Below, piece by piece: positions 42,881-51,610 of a stretch of DNA of 64,000 bases. Each line of letters starts with the position of its first letter. Position 1 is the first letter of the stretch. The translations under genes and the position numbers were made by a program. The DNA is from Sphingobium estronivorans. GTDB lineage: Bacteria; Pseudomonadota; Alphaproteobacteria; Sphingomonadales; Sphingomonadaceae. Where the stretch lies: positions 84,901 through 148,900 of the forward strand of contig NZ_LFCT01000014.1 of assembly GCF_008692605.1 (NCBI RefSeq). The letters run 5' to 3'. The notes under the pieces are model-generated. The model had not been told where the DNA came from and did no database searches. It saw only the letters and a program-made list of their open reading frames with translations.

Positions 42881-44272
42881 ATGACTGTCAAAGTAACTGG
42901 CTCCGCATTCGGAGCCGGAATAGCCATGTTATGCGTCGTCGCGGCGGGGGCGGCGACCATATTGTCAGGCACTTCATCCACGATCACTACGTCATCCGGT
43001 TCGACAACTGGAACGACTAGTGGCAGTTCAACTATTACATCTTCATTAACGCCGTCGACAAGTGGTACAAGCAGTTCGACGACACAAGCGGCATTTGCCG
43101 ATTTCGATTTCGCAAACGGTACGAAACTGCCTGAAAAGGCCACCCTGTCGCTGGGCAACGCCACGTTCAGGCCGGGTGCGGGCACAGCTTATGTCCCGGT
43201 TTCGCTGGATCATGCGACGCCCAATACGATTGTCGCGCGGATTACCACGGTCAACGGCTCGGGTACGCTACGCGCCTTGTCAGGCTATAATTACCAGACT
43301 GTGGATAGGGTCGTGATCTTCCGTCCCGGCGATCCGCTTATCCAGACCGTCGAGGTGCCGGTGATCGCCGCCGCCGAAGGACAGCAGTTCCAATTGAAGT
43401 TGCGCGAAGCCCCCTGGGGCGGCCTTCAGGGGCAATCGACGGCGACGATCACCGCCAGCAGCACGGCGCTCGCCACGGCCAAGGCCACCGGGACCTTTCG
43501 CGAACCGCGCCAGTTCGCTGCGACCGGCACGCTTCAATTCCAACTGTCGAAGGACACGCACAAGCGCTCGCCCGATGGCGGGTGGGATCGCTGGGCGACT
43601 TCGCTGTCCCATGGGCGGACCCAGATCGCCAATGGCGAAACCGGTCTCTATCTCGACTCCTCGATCTTTCCGGGGATTGAAGGTCCGGTCTATTGGGGAC
43701 CGAACGGGCTGGTGCTGCACACGCAGAAGTTGAAGACGCCGATCAGCTATGAAGGCCGGAACTGGTATTATGGCTCTTCGGTGCTGGACGGGCGCAACTT
43801 TCTGGCATCGCAGATCGGCTATGGCCAATATGAATGGGAAGCCAGGATGCCAAACCGGCGCGGGTCGTGGCCGGCCTTCTGGCTGATCTCAACCAGCGGA
43901 TGGCCGCCGGAAATCGACGTTTACGAGGGCTTTGGCTATCAGAGCTACTGGGATTTCGACCGCCATATCTCGGCGACCATCCATGGCGGCAGTGGCGGCG
44001 TCCGTTCTTTCCAACGGGGCGTCAACATCCAGTCGGAGCAGGCCTATGGCCTTAGCGGCTACAGCCAGGGCTTTCATCGCTTCGCCGTGGATATTCAGCG
44101 CGACTACATCACCTGGTTCGTCGATGGCGTAGAAACCTATCAGTCGGTCAACCCCTTCCGGGGCTTCCGCTGGTACCCGATCATGGACGTCGCCGTGAAA
44201 ACGGACGGTGCCTATGACGACGGTTCAGGCGACATGGTCATCAGGAGCTTCCGCATCTACAGCGCCCCATAA
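42881..44272 (+). CDS. Secreted GH16 family glycanase with Calx-beta-like domain
   Basis: 463 aa. The layout is an N-terminal hydrophobic export signal (about 10-30), a Ser/Thr-rich linker (about 30-70), a beta-sandwich resembling Calx-beta (about 85-195), and a GH16 jelly-roll domain with the E-x-D-x-x-E catalytic motif: Glu344, Asp346, Glu349 (PEIDVYEGFG). GH16 members such as rhizobial ExoK and ExsH trim exopolysaccharides. It is convergent with the polysaccharide operon, so a role in cutting that polymer during or after export is likely but inferred. Confidence 0.82.
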   Translation: MTVKVTGSAFGAGIAMLCVVAAGAATILSGTSSTITTSSGSTTGTTSGSSTITSSLTPSTSGTSSSTTQAAFADFDFANGTKLPEKATLSLGNATFRPGAGTAYVPVSLDHATPNTIVARITTVNGSGTLRALSGYNYQTVDRVVIFRPGDPLIQTVEVPVIAAAEGQQFQLKLREAPWGGLQGQSTATITASSTALATAKATGTFREPRQFAATGTLQFQLSKDTHKRSPDGGWDRWATSLSHGRTQIANGETGLYLDSSIFPGIEGPVYWGPNGLVLHTQKLKTPISYEGRNWYYGSSVLDGRNFLASQIGYGQYEWEARMPNRRGSWPAFWLISTSGWPPEIDVYEGFGYQSYWDFDRHISATIHGGSGGVRSFQRGVNIQSEQAYGLSGYSQGFHRFAVDIQRDYITWFVDGVETYQSVNPFRGFRWYPIMDVAVKTDGAYDDGSGDMVIRSFRIYSAP

Positions 44273-45177
44273 TGGCTCTGGGTGCCTCCTGCGAGGGCAT
44301 AGAGGCGCCCCCAGCTCTTGACCCACTGACCGGCAATGTCGACCCGGCGCGCGCCGGGCAGCAGCATGGCGGCAAGGCCTGCTGTCCGCAGTACGAGGAT
44401 GGCGAGCGACCGGGCGAGCAGCTTTGCCTTGCCGATGCGACCCGGCAGCGCCTTCTGCCGGGCCATGGTTTCGGTACAGCCGATGCGCCACATGCGGCGC
44501 AGCACCCATGACAGGCGCGTCCGCTCCGCCGGCACCCATTCGCTGACCCGCGCATCGGGCGACCAGCCGAAACGGGCGCCCGCGTCGCGCAGCCGGGCCA
44601 GGAAATCCAGATCCTCGCCGCCGGTGCGGTTGAAGCGGGGATCGAAATAAGGGGATTCCAGCATCGCAAAGGCCCGACGGCTGACCAGCAGATTGTTGCT
44701 GGCCCACAGCATCGGCGTGGCGCCCCACGGCCGCTCTTCCGGGCGGAAGACCAGACTATCCTTCGCCCAGCGCGGCGGATTGCCGACAAAGCAGCTATCC
44801 ACCGGTCCTGCAACGACGTCCGCGCCGACCTGCGCCTGGCAGATCAGCAGCGCGTCCAGCCATCCCGGCTGTGGCCATTCATCATCGTCGATCATTGCGA
44901 TGAAGCGCATGGCGGGATCGGCGAGTGCGGCATCGGCGATAGCGTTGCGGACGGCGGAAAGGCCCGGCTGCCCGACCGTCAGCAGGGTCAGCGGGAGGGG
45001 ATAATTCTCGGCCTGCAACCGCTGCACGGCGGCCGCGCCCTCTTGTTCGCCGGGGTCATTGTCCGCGATCAGCACCATCACATCATGGCGGCCCGCTACG
45101 CCCGGCAATGTCTGCAACAAATGGGTGAGCCGCTCAGGCCGCCGGAAAGTAGGGACGGCGATCCATATCGCAGGCAT
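44257..45177 (-). CDS. GT2 glycosyltransferase (last gene of the polysaccharide operon)
   Basis: 306 aa, GT-A fold. The opening IWIAVPTFRRPERLTHLLQT, the LIADNDPGEQEG segment and the metal-binding MIDDDEWPQPGWLDALL are visible; a C-terminal hydrophobic helix (about 265-285) may touch the membrane. Its layout closely parallels the GT2 at 49307-50236, including GGEDLDFLARL and the WSPDARVSEWVPAER region. The ATG at 45177 shares its first base with the upstream stop. The 3' end overlaps the GH16 gene end by 16 nt. Confidence 0.85.
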   Translation of the reverse strand: MPAIWIAVPTFRRPERLTHLLQTLPGVAGRHDVMVLIADNDPGEQEGAAAVQRLQAENYPLPLTLLTVGQPGLSAVRNAIADAALADPAMRFIAMIDDDEWPQPGWLDALLICQAQVGADVVAGPVDSCFVGNPPRWAKDSLVFRPEERPWGATPMLWASNNLLVSRRAFAMLESPYFDPRFNRTGGEDLDFLARLRDAGARFGWSPDARVSEWVPAERTRLSWVLRRMWRIGCTETMARQKALPGRIGKAKLLARSLAILVLRTAGLAAMLLPGARRVDIAGQWVKSWGRLYALAGGTQSHYGAL

Positions 45178-46262
45178 CAGGCAGTCGCCTCCCGCGCGGG
45201 TTTGGCGGACCGGCGGCCGCGCTGGAGCCATTTGATGAGCTGATGCCCGCGCACCTCGACCAGCGCATAGCTTGCCCAGCACAGCAGCCATGTCGCGATC
45301 AGCATCCCCGCCACGAACAGCCCGTCGAAGCCGGTCATGCCATGCTTATGCGCCATGGTCATGGCGCGCGCGGCCACGTCGCGGACAAGCGGATGCCAGA
45401 GATAGATGGAATAGCTGATGAGCCCCAAATGGAAGCTGACCGGGTTGGCCATCACCGCCCGCGCCGTCGCGCCGTTATAATAGCAGCTCAGCACCAGCAG
45501 CGGCATCAGGCAGACCACCAGCACATCGGCCTTGCCCGGCAACAGCAATGCCAGCGCGATCAGCCCGCAGACGATGGCAAAGCCGCCCGTCCGATCCATC
45601 AGCCGCTTGCACCAGTCCTTCTCCGCGCAGCGATAGGTGAGAACGCCGAGCGAAAAGCCGGCCAGACACCGCAGCAGCGTCAGCACCGTGTCGCTGTTAT
45701 TGACGTCGAGCGGCCCGCTCGACCCCAGGCCCGATCCGGCGACGAGAGCCAATATCCCGACGCACAGCAATGCCTGCGCCCAGGCCATGCGCGAAAAGGC
45801 GATGATCGCGATCAGGGGATAGAGAAGATAGGCCGCGACCTCCGTACTCACCGACCAGCTATTGCCGGCGATCGGTTCCGTGCCCCATCCCCAGCTTTGG
45901 ATCATCAGCATATTGGTGGCGATATTGGGCAGGTTGAGCGCGATCGCCTGATTGCCCGACACATTGAGGATGATCCGGGCCATGAATACCAGGGTCACGA
46001 TCAGATGCAGAGGCCATACGCGTGCCATGCGGTTGATGAGGAAGTCGACATAGCTCGCCCGTCCCAGATGGTTCACCACCCGGTCGTGATAGCCGAAGGA
46101 GATGACGAAGCCGCTCAGGATGAAGAACAGGTCGACCGACAGATAGGCCCGTGAAAACAGGGGCAGGCGGAACGCCTCGAAACTGGGGTTATGCGGTATA
46201 TGGTACAGCAGCACCGATACCGCCGCGACCCCACGCAGGCCGGTGAGAGAGGAAATTCTCAT
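45177..46262 (-). CDS. Membrane acyltransferase (OafA/YrhL-type, acyltransferase 3)
   Basis: 361 aa with about ten hydrophobic segments. The family opening SLTGLRGVAAVSVLLYH contains the conserved Arg and His; FFILSGFVISFGYHDR follows. Such proteins O-acetylate or succinylate surface sugars using cytoplasmic acyl-CoA. The start ATG at 46262 overlaps the GH10 stop. Suggests that the polymer is acylated. Confidence 0.88.
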   Translation of the reverse strand: MRISSLTGLRGVAAVSVLLYHIPHNPSFEAFRLPLFSRAYLSVDLFFILSGFVISFGYHDRVVNHLGRASYVDFLINRMARVWPLHLIVTLVFMARIILNVSGNQAIALNLPNIATNMLMIQSWGWGTEPIAGNSWSVSTEVAAYLLYPLIAIIAFSRMAWAQALLCVGILALVAGSGLGSSGPLDVNNSDTVLTLLRCLAGFSLGVLTYRCAEKDWCKRLMDRTGGFAIVCGLIALALLLPGKADVLVVCLMPLLVLSCYYNGATARAVMANPVSFHLGLISYSIYLWHPLVRDVAARAMTMAHKHGMTGFDGLFVAGMLIATWLLCWASYALVEVRGHQLIKWLQRGRRSAKPAREATA

Positions 46263-47389
46263 GCGCGGCTTCTCCCGATCGGCCGTGCGGCGTCGAAGGC
46301 AGCCGCGATGGCGTCCCACAGCGGCTTGCGGCGCATCTGCCCGTCCAGCGGCAGGCCACGCGAAAGCTGGCCGTCGGCCCATTTGTAATCCGGGAAGTTG
46401 GACAGCCAGCTATAGCGGTCCGACAGGCCCCAGCAGAGGATGGATCGCATCGCCCGATTGTCCAGCGCCACGTCCAGAAACGCCTTGGCGACGGCGGCGA
46501 CTTCATTGTCGCGCTTGCCCGGATTGGGTGGGCCGCCCTTGTCCGCGATGTCGAATTCCGTCACCGAAAGCGCCAGGCCATAACCGCGGAGGTCGTCCAG
46601 GAAGCGCGCAAACAGGTCCTGATTGAACTTTTCCTTATAGGGTTTCAAATGTCCCTGAATGCCGACCGCATCGACGGGTACCTTGCGCGCCATCAGCCGG
46701 TCGAGCAGTTTCAGCATCGCGGTCCGCCGCCGTTCGCAGCGGGGCGAGTCATGTTCCAGCCCGAAATCGGTCAGGAACAGCGTCGCCCTTGGGTCCGTCT
46801 GCCGCGCATGGTGGAAGGCGATGTCGATATAATCCTCACCCAGCGCCTGCATCCACATGCTGTTGGCGCGCATGCCGTTGGCGCGTCCATCATTGGGTTC
46901 GATGGCTTCGTTGACCACGTCCCATTCACTGATCTTCCCGGCATAGCGCGGCATGGCGACGTCGATATAGCTGGTCATCAGCTTCTCCCGTCCCCCGCTG
47001 TTGGCGAGTTTCAGGGCAGGACCCAGCCACGGCGGCTGGGCCGCATACCAGACCAGCGCATGACCGCGCGCCTTCATCCGGTGCTTTTGGGCGAAGGCGA
47101 TGATCTGGTCCGCGCCGCTGAAATCATATTTGCCGGGCTTCGGCTCGGTCGTGCCGCGTTTCAGTTCATATTCCTGGACCACCATGTCGCATTCGCGGGC
47201 GATGGCAGCGGTGAAATCGGGGTCCTCGCGCAGTTGGCGCGACTTGATGGCCGCGCCGAAATAGCGGCCCGACCGCCGGGCATGGGCGGCAAGTCCTTCG
47301 GATGAGACGCTTTCCTGCGCCCGGCTGGAGGGCACGGGCGAACAGGCGCCGAGCGCCAGCGCGCCCGCCAGAAATTCACGCCGTTTCAT
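46259..47389 (-). CDS. GH10 family endo-glycanase, predicted Tat-exported lipoprotein
   Basis: 376 aa. The signal MKRREFLAGALALGAC carries a twin-arginine motif and a lipobox (LGAC, Cys16). The GH10 TIM-barrel shows HALVW, the acid/base Glu161 in WDVVNEAIE and the nucleophile Glu278 in SVTEFDIAD. GH10 enzymes cut beta-1,4-xylan-like chains. Inside this operon it more likely edits or releases the exported polysaccharide than feeds on plant xylan; that is inference. The ATG at 47389 overlaps the upstream GT stop. Confidence 0.88.
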   Translation of the reverse strand: MKRREFLAGALALGACSPVPSSRAQESVSSEGLAAHARRSGRYFGAAIKSRQLREDPDFTAAIARECDMVVQEYELKRGTTEPKPGKYDFSGADQIIAFAQKHRMKARGHALVWYAAQPPWLGPALKLANSGGREKLMTSYIDVAMPRYAGKISEWDVVNEAIEPNDGRANGMRANSMWMQALGEDYIDIAFHHARQTDPRATLFLTDFGLEHDSPRCERRRTAMLKLLDRLMARKVPVDAVGIQGHLKPYKEKFNQDLFARFLDDLRGYGLALSVTEFDIADKGGPPNPGKRDNEVAAVAKAFLDVALDNRAMRSILCWGLSDRYSWLSNFPDYKWADGQLSRGLPLDGQMRRKPLWDAIAAAFDAARPIGRSRA

Positions 47390-48357
47390 AGTCTTTGTCC
47401 TTTCCCGCCGATCAAATGCGACAGGTCGATGATGCGGTCGGACAGGCGCCGGTAAACCGGGTCGGGTACGACGATCTGCAACAGTACGGTCGCCGCCATC
47501 CTGGGTCCGAAGGCGCCGCGGCAGACCGCTTCCAGATAATAGCGCATGGCCTGCCGTCGGCTGGTCGGCCAGATGCTTTTCGCCGCATGCCATCCCATAT
47601 AGCCGGAAAAGGCGCGAGGGGAGATGTGGGGTTTCAGGTCGCGAAGCCAGGTGAGGCTGCCGACGCTGCCGCGGACCTGCGACAGCCGGTCCTCGGCCTG
47701 CCGGTCGGCCCAGATGGTGCCGGGCCGCTCCGCCATCAGGAAACGCGCGCCGGCGAGCGACAGGCGCATCGCGAAATCGGTATCGTCGCCGAATTTCACA
47801 TCCTCGCGATAGCGCACCTTGCCCGCCAGCGACCGGCTGAGCGCCATGCTGCTGGTCTGGATGAAACCCCGGTCGCACATGAGATAGCGGTCCATGGTTT
47901 CGCCATGGGCAATGGCGCGCGGCGGTTTCAGGAAATTGCGTCCTTCACCCCGGTCGGCCAGCACCTGACCATAGGCAACCACATCCTCGCTTTCCTGTAA
48001 CAGCGGCAGCAGGTCGGCCAGATGATGCGGCAGGAAACGGTCGTCACAATCAAGGAAAGCGATATAGCGCCCGCGCGCATGGTCGATGCCCTTGTTCCGG
48101 GCCGCCGCCGCGCCGCGATTTTCCTGCACGATGACCTTCAGGCGCGGATCCTTGATCGCGCCCAGCGCAACTTCCGTTCCGTCGCTCGATCCATCGACGA
48201 CGACGATCACCTCGATGATCGCAATGGTCTGTTCAAGCGCGGAGACGACCGCGGCGACCACCGCGTCGCGGCGCTGATAGGTCGGTATGACGACCGAAAA
48301 AAGCGGCGTCGCGGCAGCCGCCCGGAGGCTTGACGGAGGTTGCCATGCGGTCATCAC
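47386..48357 (-). CDS. GT2 glycosyltransferase
   Basis: 323 aa. FSVVIPTYQRRDAVVAAVVS opens the GT-A domain, then VVDGSSDGTEVAL, AAAARNKGIDHARG and the metal-binding FLDCDDRFLP. The C-terminal third (TWLRDLKPHISPRAFSGYMG) is shared in style with the next gene upstream (48354-49310). Start at ATG 48357, overlapping the upstream stop by 4 nt. Confidence 0.87.
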   Translation of the reverse strand: MMTAWQPPSSLRAAAATPLFSVVIPTYQRRDAVVAAVVSALEQTIAIIEVIVVVDGSSDGTEVALGAIKDPRLKVIVQENRGAAAARNKGIDHARGRYIAFLDCDDRFLPHHLADLLPLLQESEDVVAYGQVLADRGEGRNFLKPPRAIAHGETMDRYLMCDRGFIQTSSMALSRSLAGKVRYREDVKFGDDTDFAMRLSLAGARFLMAERPGTIWADRQAEDRLSQVRGSVGSLTWLRDLKPHISPRAFSGYMGWHAAKSIWPTSRRQAMRYYLEAVCRGAFGPRMAATVLLQIVVPDPVYRRLSDRIIDLSHLIGGKGQRL

Positions 48358-49310
48358 GAACCGGCTCCGCCATGGGCCGCTCCGGCCTTGCCGAAGCGCA
48401 GGACGAAACCGTTGACCAGCGAGCGGTAGAGCGGCTTGGGAAGGTAGGAGCGCAGCACCTGCCGGGCGATCACCTTCGGCGGGACGCCGCCCGCGACCAT
48501 GCCGACCGCCAGGTCCTTGATCGCGACCACCGGCTTGATCGGTGCCATATGATAGGCAAGCACCGTCGCCCTATAGCCCCGCCTTGCCCGATTGGTCAGC
48601 ATGTGGCCGCAGCGATCGAGCCAGTCGAGCGATGTTTCATAACCCTTCACATAGGAGGTGCGGCCGGCCTCGGTCGCGTCGAGCCAGACGGTCAGCGGCT
48701 GATCGATCATACGGAACCGCGCCCCCGCGCCCTGAAGGCGCACGCAGAAGTCGAGATCCTGTCCCTTTTTCAGCGCGGGATCGAACAGCACGTCCTGCGC
48801 CATGCCGGTTGGCACGACCATGGTGGACGTCTGCATGAACTGGTTGGCGCAGAAGAGATATTCGCCGACATCCTCACCATCGCGAATGCCGCGATCCGGC
48901 CTGATCCAGTAGCGGTCGACGCCCCGGTCGACCTTCATGCGCGAATAGAGGACGGTTCGCCCGTCATCCCCCGCCAGCGCCTTCGCCATGATGGACAGCT
49001 TGCCAGGCAGGAACAGGTCGTCGGAATCGAGAAAGGCGATGTAGCGCCCGTCCGATGCCTTGATCCCGGCATTGCGGGCCGCGCCGCCGCCCGCATTGTC
49101 CTGCCGGATGTAGCGGACGCGCGGATCGCCTATGGCGTCGATCACCGGGCCGGGATTATCGCGCGAACCGTCATCGATCACGACGATTTCGAAATCCTGC
49201 CAGTCCTGCGCCAACACGGAACGGATGGTGTCGCCGACAATCTCCGCCCTGTTGTAGAGGGGGATGACGACGGAGAAAAAGGGTTGCGTATGGAGGGCTG
49301 CATTGGTCAT
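48354..49310 (-). CDS. GT2 glycosyltransferase
   Basis: 318 aa. FSVVIPLYNRAEIVGDTIRS, VVIDDGSRDN and the DxD-like FLDSDDLFLPGKL are clear. Closest in the window to the following gene at 47386-48357; both keep a Phe-Met/Ile-Gln-Thr-Ser segment before the acceptor half. Probably adds one residue of the repeat unit. Overlaps both neighbours by 4 nt. Confidence 0.88.
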   Translation of the reverse strand: MTNAALHTQPFFSVVIPLYNRAEIVGDTIRSVLAQDWQDFEIVVIDDGSRDNPGPVIDAIGDPRVRYIRQDNAGGGAARNAGIKASDGRYIAFLDSDDLFLPGKLSIMAKALAGDDGRTVLYSRMKVDRGVDRYWIRPDRGIRDGEDVGEYLFCANQFMQTSTMVVPTGMAQDVLFDPALKKGQDLDFCVRLQGAGARFRMIDQPLTVWLDATEAGRTSYVKGYETSLDWLDRCGHMLTNRARRGYRATVLAYHMAPIKPVVAIKDLAVGMVAGGVPPKVIARQVLRSYLPKPLYRSLVNGFVLRFGKAGAAHGGAGS

Positions 49311-50236
49311 GCGCCATGCACCTTTCGATATTCTTCATAATGAACGCCTGCCAGACCGGCGATCTTGCCGGCGGCGCGGTAGAGCTTGCCGAGGCGTTCG
49401 ACGCGCTTGCCTCTGTCGAGGGTCGCGACGGCACCCAGCGATCCGACGAGGAAACCCGCGACGATGCGCGGCGCTTCGCCCAGCACCGTGCGCAGGCGTC
49501 CCTTGTGGAAGCGCTCCACCATCATGTCGGTCATGCCCACGCGATAGCCGCGCATCAGCAGCCATTTGGCGGTGACGCGGCTGGCGGGGATCAGTTCGGT
49601 GACGACCGCCTCCTCCGACCAGGCGAAGCGGAACCCCTTGCGCTGCATGCGGGTGAAGAGCTGTTTGTCCGACCCGCCGGTCAACGCCATGCGTTCGTCG
49701 AACGGGCGATCGCCCATGGCATGCAACGCCGTTGCCGCCATCAGCACATTGGCAGTGCTGTCGACCAACGCTACCGAGCCTGACCGCCCGCGCCGTTTGG
49801 GGGCAAGCAGGGGATGACGGGCAGCCCATGGCGCAATGACGCTATCCATCTCGCGCAGCACGGCGCCGCCGACGACATCGGCCCGCCAGCGCGTGGCAGT
49901 ATCCGCCATCGCGTCGATCCAGCCGGGGGAGGCGGCCTCGTCATCGTCCAGCATGGCGACATGCGTGGCGCCCGGTCGCGCCATGGCCGCCGCGACCAGC
50001 GCGTTGCGCACCAGTGGAATGCCGCGCTCAGCCACCAGCAGCGCCTTGATCGGCCAGCGATAGCCCTGGCTCGCCATCTGCTCGACGACGGCCATTCCCT
50101 CCTGCCGGTTCGCGTCGTTATCGGCGACCAATATTTCCAGTTCATGCTGCGTTTGCTGTGCGGCAAGCGAGTCCAATGTTCGCCGCAAACCCTGTGGCCG
50201 GTTGCAGGTGGCGATGCAGACGATGATCTTAGGCAT
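49307..50236 (-). CDS. GT2 glycosyltransferase
   Basis: 309 aa from ATG 50236. Opens PKIIVCIATCNRPQGLRRTL, with LVADNDANRQEG and MLDDDEAASPGWIDAM as the metal-binding region and a GGSDKQLFTRM acceptor-side motif. It is a paralog of the GT2 at 44257-45177. It begins 8 nt after the polymerase/ligase gene. Confidence 0.87.
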   Translation of the reverse strand: MPKIIVCIATCNRPQGLRRTLDSLAAQQTQHELEILVADNDANRQEGMAVVEQMASQGYRWPIKALLVAERGIPLVRNALVAAAMARPGATHVAMLDDDEAASPGWIDAMADTATRWRADVVGGAVLREMDSVIAPWAARHPLLAPKRRGRSGSVALVDSTANVLMAATALHAMGDRPFDERMALTGGSDKQLFTRMQRKGFRFAWSEEAVVTELIPASRVTAKWLLMRGYRVGMTDMMVERFHKGRLRTVLGEAPRIVAGFLVGSLGAVATLDRGKRVERLGKLYRAAGKIAGLAGVHYEEYRKVHGA

Positions 50237-50244
50237 TTGGAATC

Positions 50245-51609
50245 CTAGCCATTCGCGGTTTCCGTCCGATGTCGTAAAGGCCGCCGGCTCCATTGCGGGC
50301 GCGGCTTGGCCTTGAAGGTGGCGTGCGCGGTTGCGATGGCCGCGAGGAAGATCACCCAGACCTGGCGATCCTTGTCGAAGAAGCTGGTTTCCAACAGATT
50401 CTGGTACATGACGAAGACCCAGATCGCGAAGGCCGGGACCATCAGCGCCTGGTTCTCCTTCGTCGATCCGGTCAGGAACCAGTAGGCCGGAAGGGCAAGG
50501 AAACTGATCAGCAGCAGGATCAGGCCCAGGGGTCCGGTCGTCACCCAGATTTCCAGATAGCCGTCATGCGAATGGGCGGTCAGCATCTGGAATTGCTGGT
50601 TCAGATAGTCATGCGCGGGGGAGAGCGCTCCCACCTGCCAGAAACCGCCGAAACCCGCACCCAGATAGGGGTGATCCGACAGATAATCGAACACCACCCG
50701 CCAGATCGACACGCGGCCGGTGAAGGCGGTGGGGTCCGCGAACAGCCGCTCGATGGTCGGCTGATAGGCGATATAAAGGCCCAGGAATCCGACCATGCCA
50801 AACCCAAGCATCAGCAGCAGGATCGCGCGTTTCTGCGTATTGTCGCTCAGCGCGCGATAGATGTTGCTGATCATCAGCATGCCGATGCACAGCGCCAACG
50901 ACGTCTTGCTCTTGGTCCCGATCACGAAGACGAACGCCATGACCGCGAACAGGGCGTAATACCATTTGCGCTTGTCGATCCAGCTATTGCCGCAGACGAT
51001 GAAACACAGGGCCATGACCGCGCCCGCGATATTCTTGTGGAAGAAGAAACCGCGCCATGCGCCGATCAGTGCCTTGTCGCTTTCGGTGGGCGGATGCACT
51101 GCGGCGGGCGTCAGCGGCAGCGAGACCCAGCAGATGATGAGCGATACGATCAGCGCCGCGCGCAATGCGTTGAACAGCCGCGCCGGTCCGATCAGCGAGA
51201 GGGCGCAGAAGGTGATGTAGATCACGATAAGCTGCTGCATCGCCCGCTTGAAGGACACGAATGGATCGACGCCCCATGTGCAGCTAATGAAGAACCAGCC
51301 CAGCATGATCGCCAGCGGCCAGAAGGTGAATTTATATTTGAGCGGTTGTTTGCGCAGGACCTGCACGGCGGTCAGCAGTAATGCGAAGCCGATGAACAGC
51401 GCCTGCTTGAACAGATCCGACCCGTCATTGTCCGCCGCCATCGCCACCAGTTCGTCCTGGGTGCGGGAGGCGAAGGGTTGCTGCCCGATGAAGACCATCA
51501 TCAGGAAGACGAAGTAGAAGACCTGCGCGACCCAGACGAGGCTGCTGTTTTCGCTGTCAGCCTTGGCAAGGGGGGCGGCATGACCGCTGCGGTGCCAGTT
51601 GGTGGCCAT
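50245..51609 (-). CDS. O-antigen ligase / Wzy-type polymerase
   Basis: 454 aa with 10-12 hydrophobic segments and a large periplasmic loop between about residues 290 and 365. The Wzy_C region has RVSIWRVVFDYLSDHPYLGAGFG and the conserved His in AHSHDGYLEIWVTTGPLGL. In a locus with Wzx and Wzz this is most likely the polymerase joining lipid-linked repeat units. One nt separates it from the flippase gene. Confidence 0.85.
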   Translation of the reverse strand: MATNWHRSGHAAPLAKADSENSSLVWVAQVFYFVFLMMVFIGQQPFASRTQDELVAMAADNDGSDLFKQALFIGFALLLTAVQVLRKQPLKYKFTFWPLAIMLGWFFISCTWGVDPFVSFKRAMQQLIVIYITFCALSLIGPARLFNALRAALIVSLIICWVSLPLTPAAVHPPTESDKALIGAWRGFFFHKNIAGAVMALCFIVCGNSWIDKRKWYYALFAVMAFVFVIGTKSKTSLALCIGMLMISNIYRALSDNTQKRAILLLMLGFGMVGFLGLYIAYQPTIERLFADPTAFTGRVSIWRVVFDYLSDHPYLGAGFGGFWQVGALSPAHDYLNQQFQMLTAHSHDGYLEIWVTTGPLGLILLLISFLALPAYWFLTGSTKENQALMVPAFAIWVFVMYQNLLETSFFDKDRQVWVIFLAAIATAHATFKAKPRPQWSRRPLRHRTETANG

Positions 51610-51610
51610 G

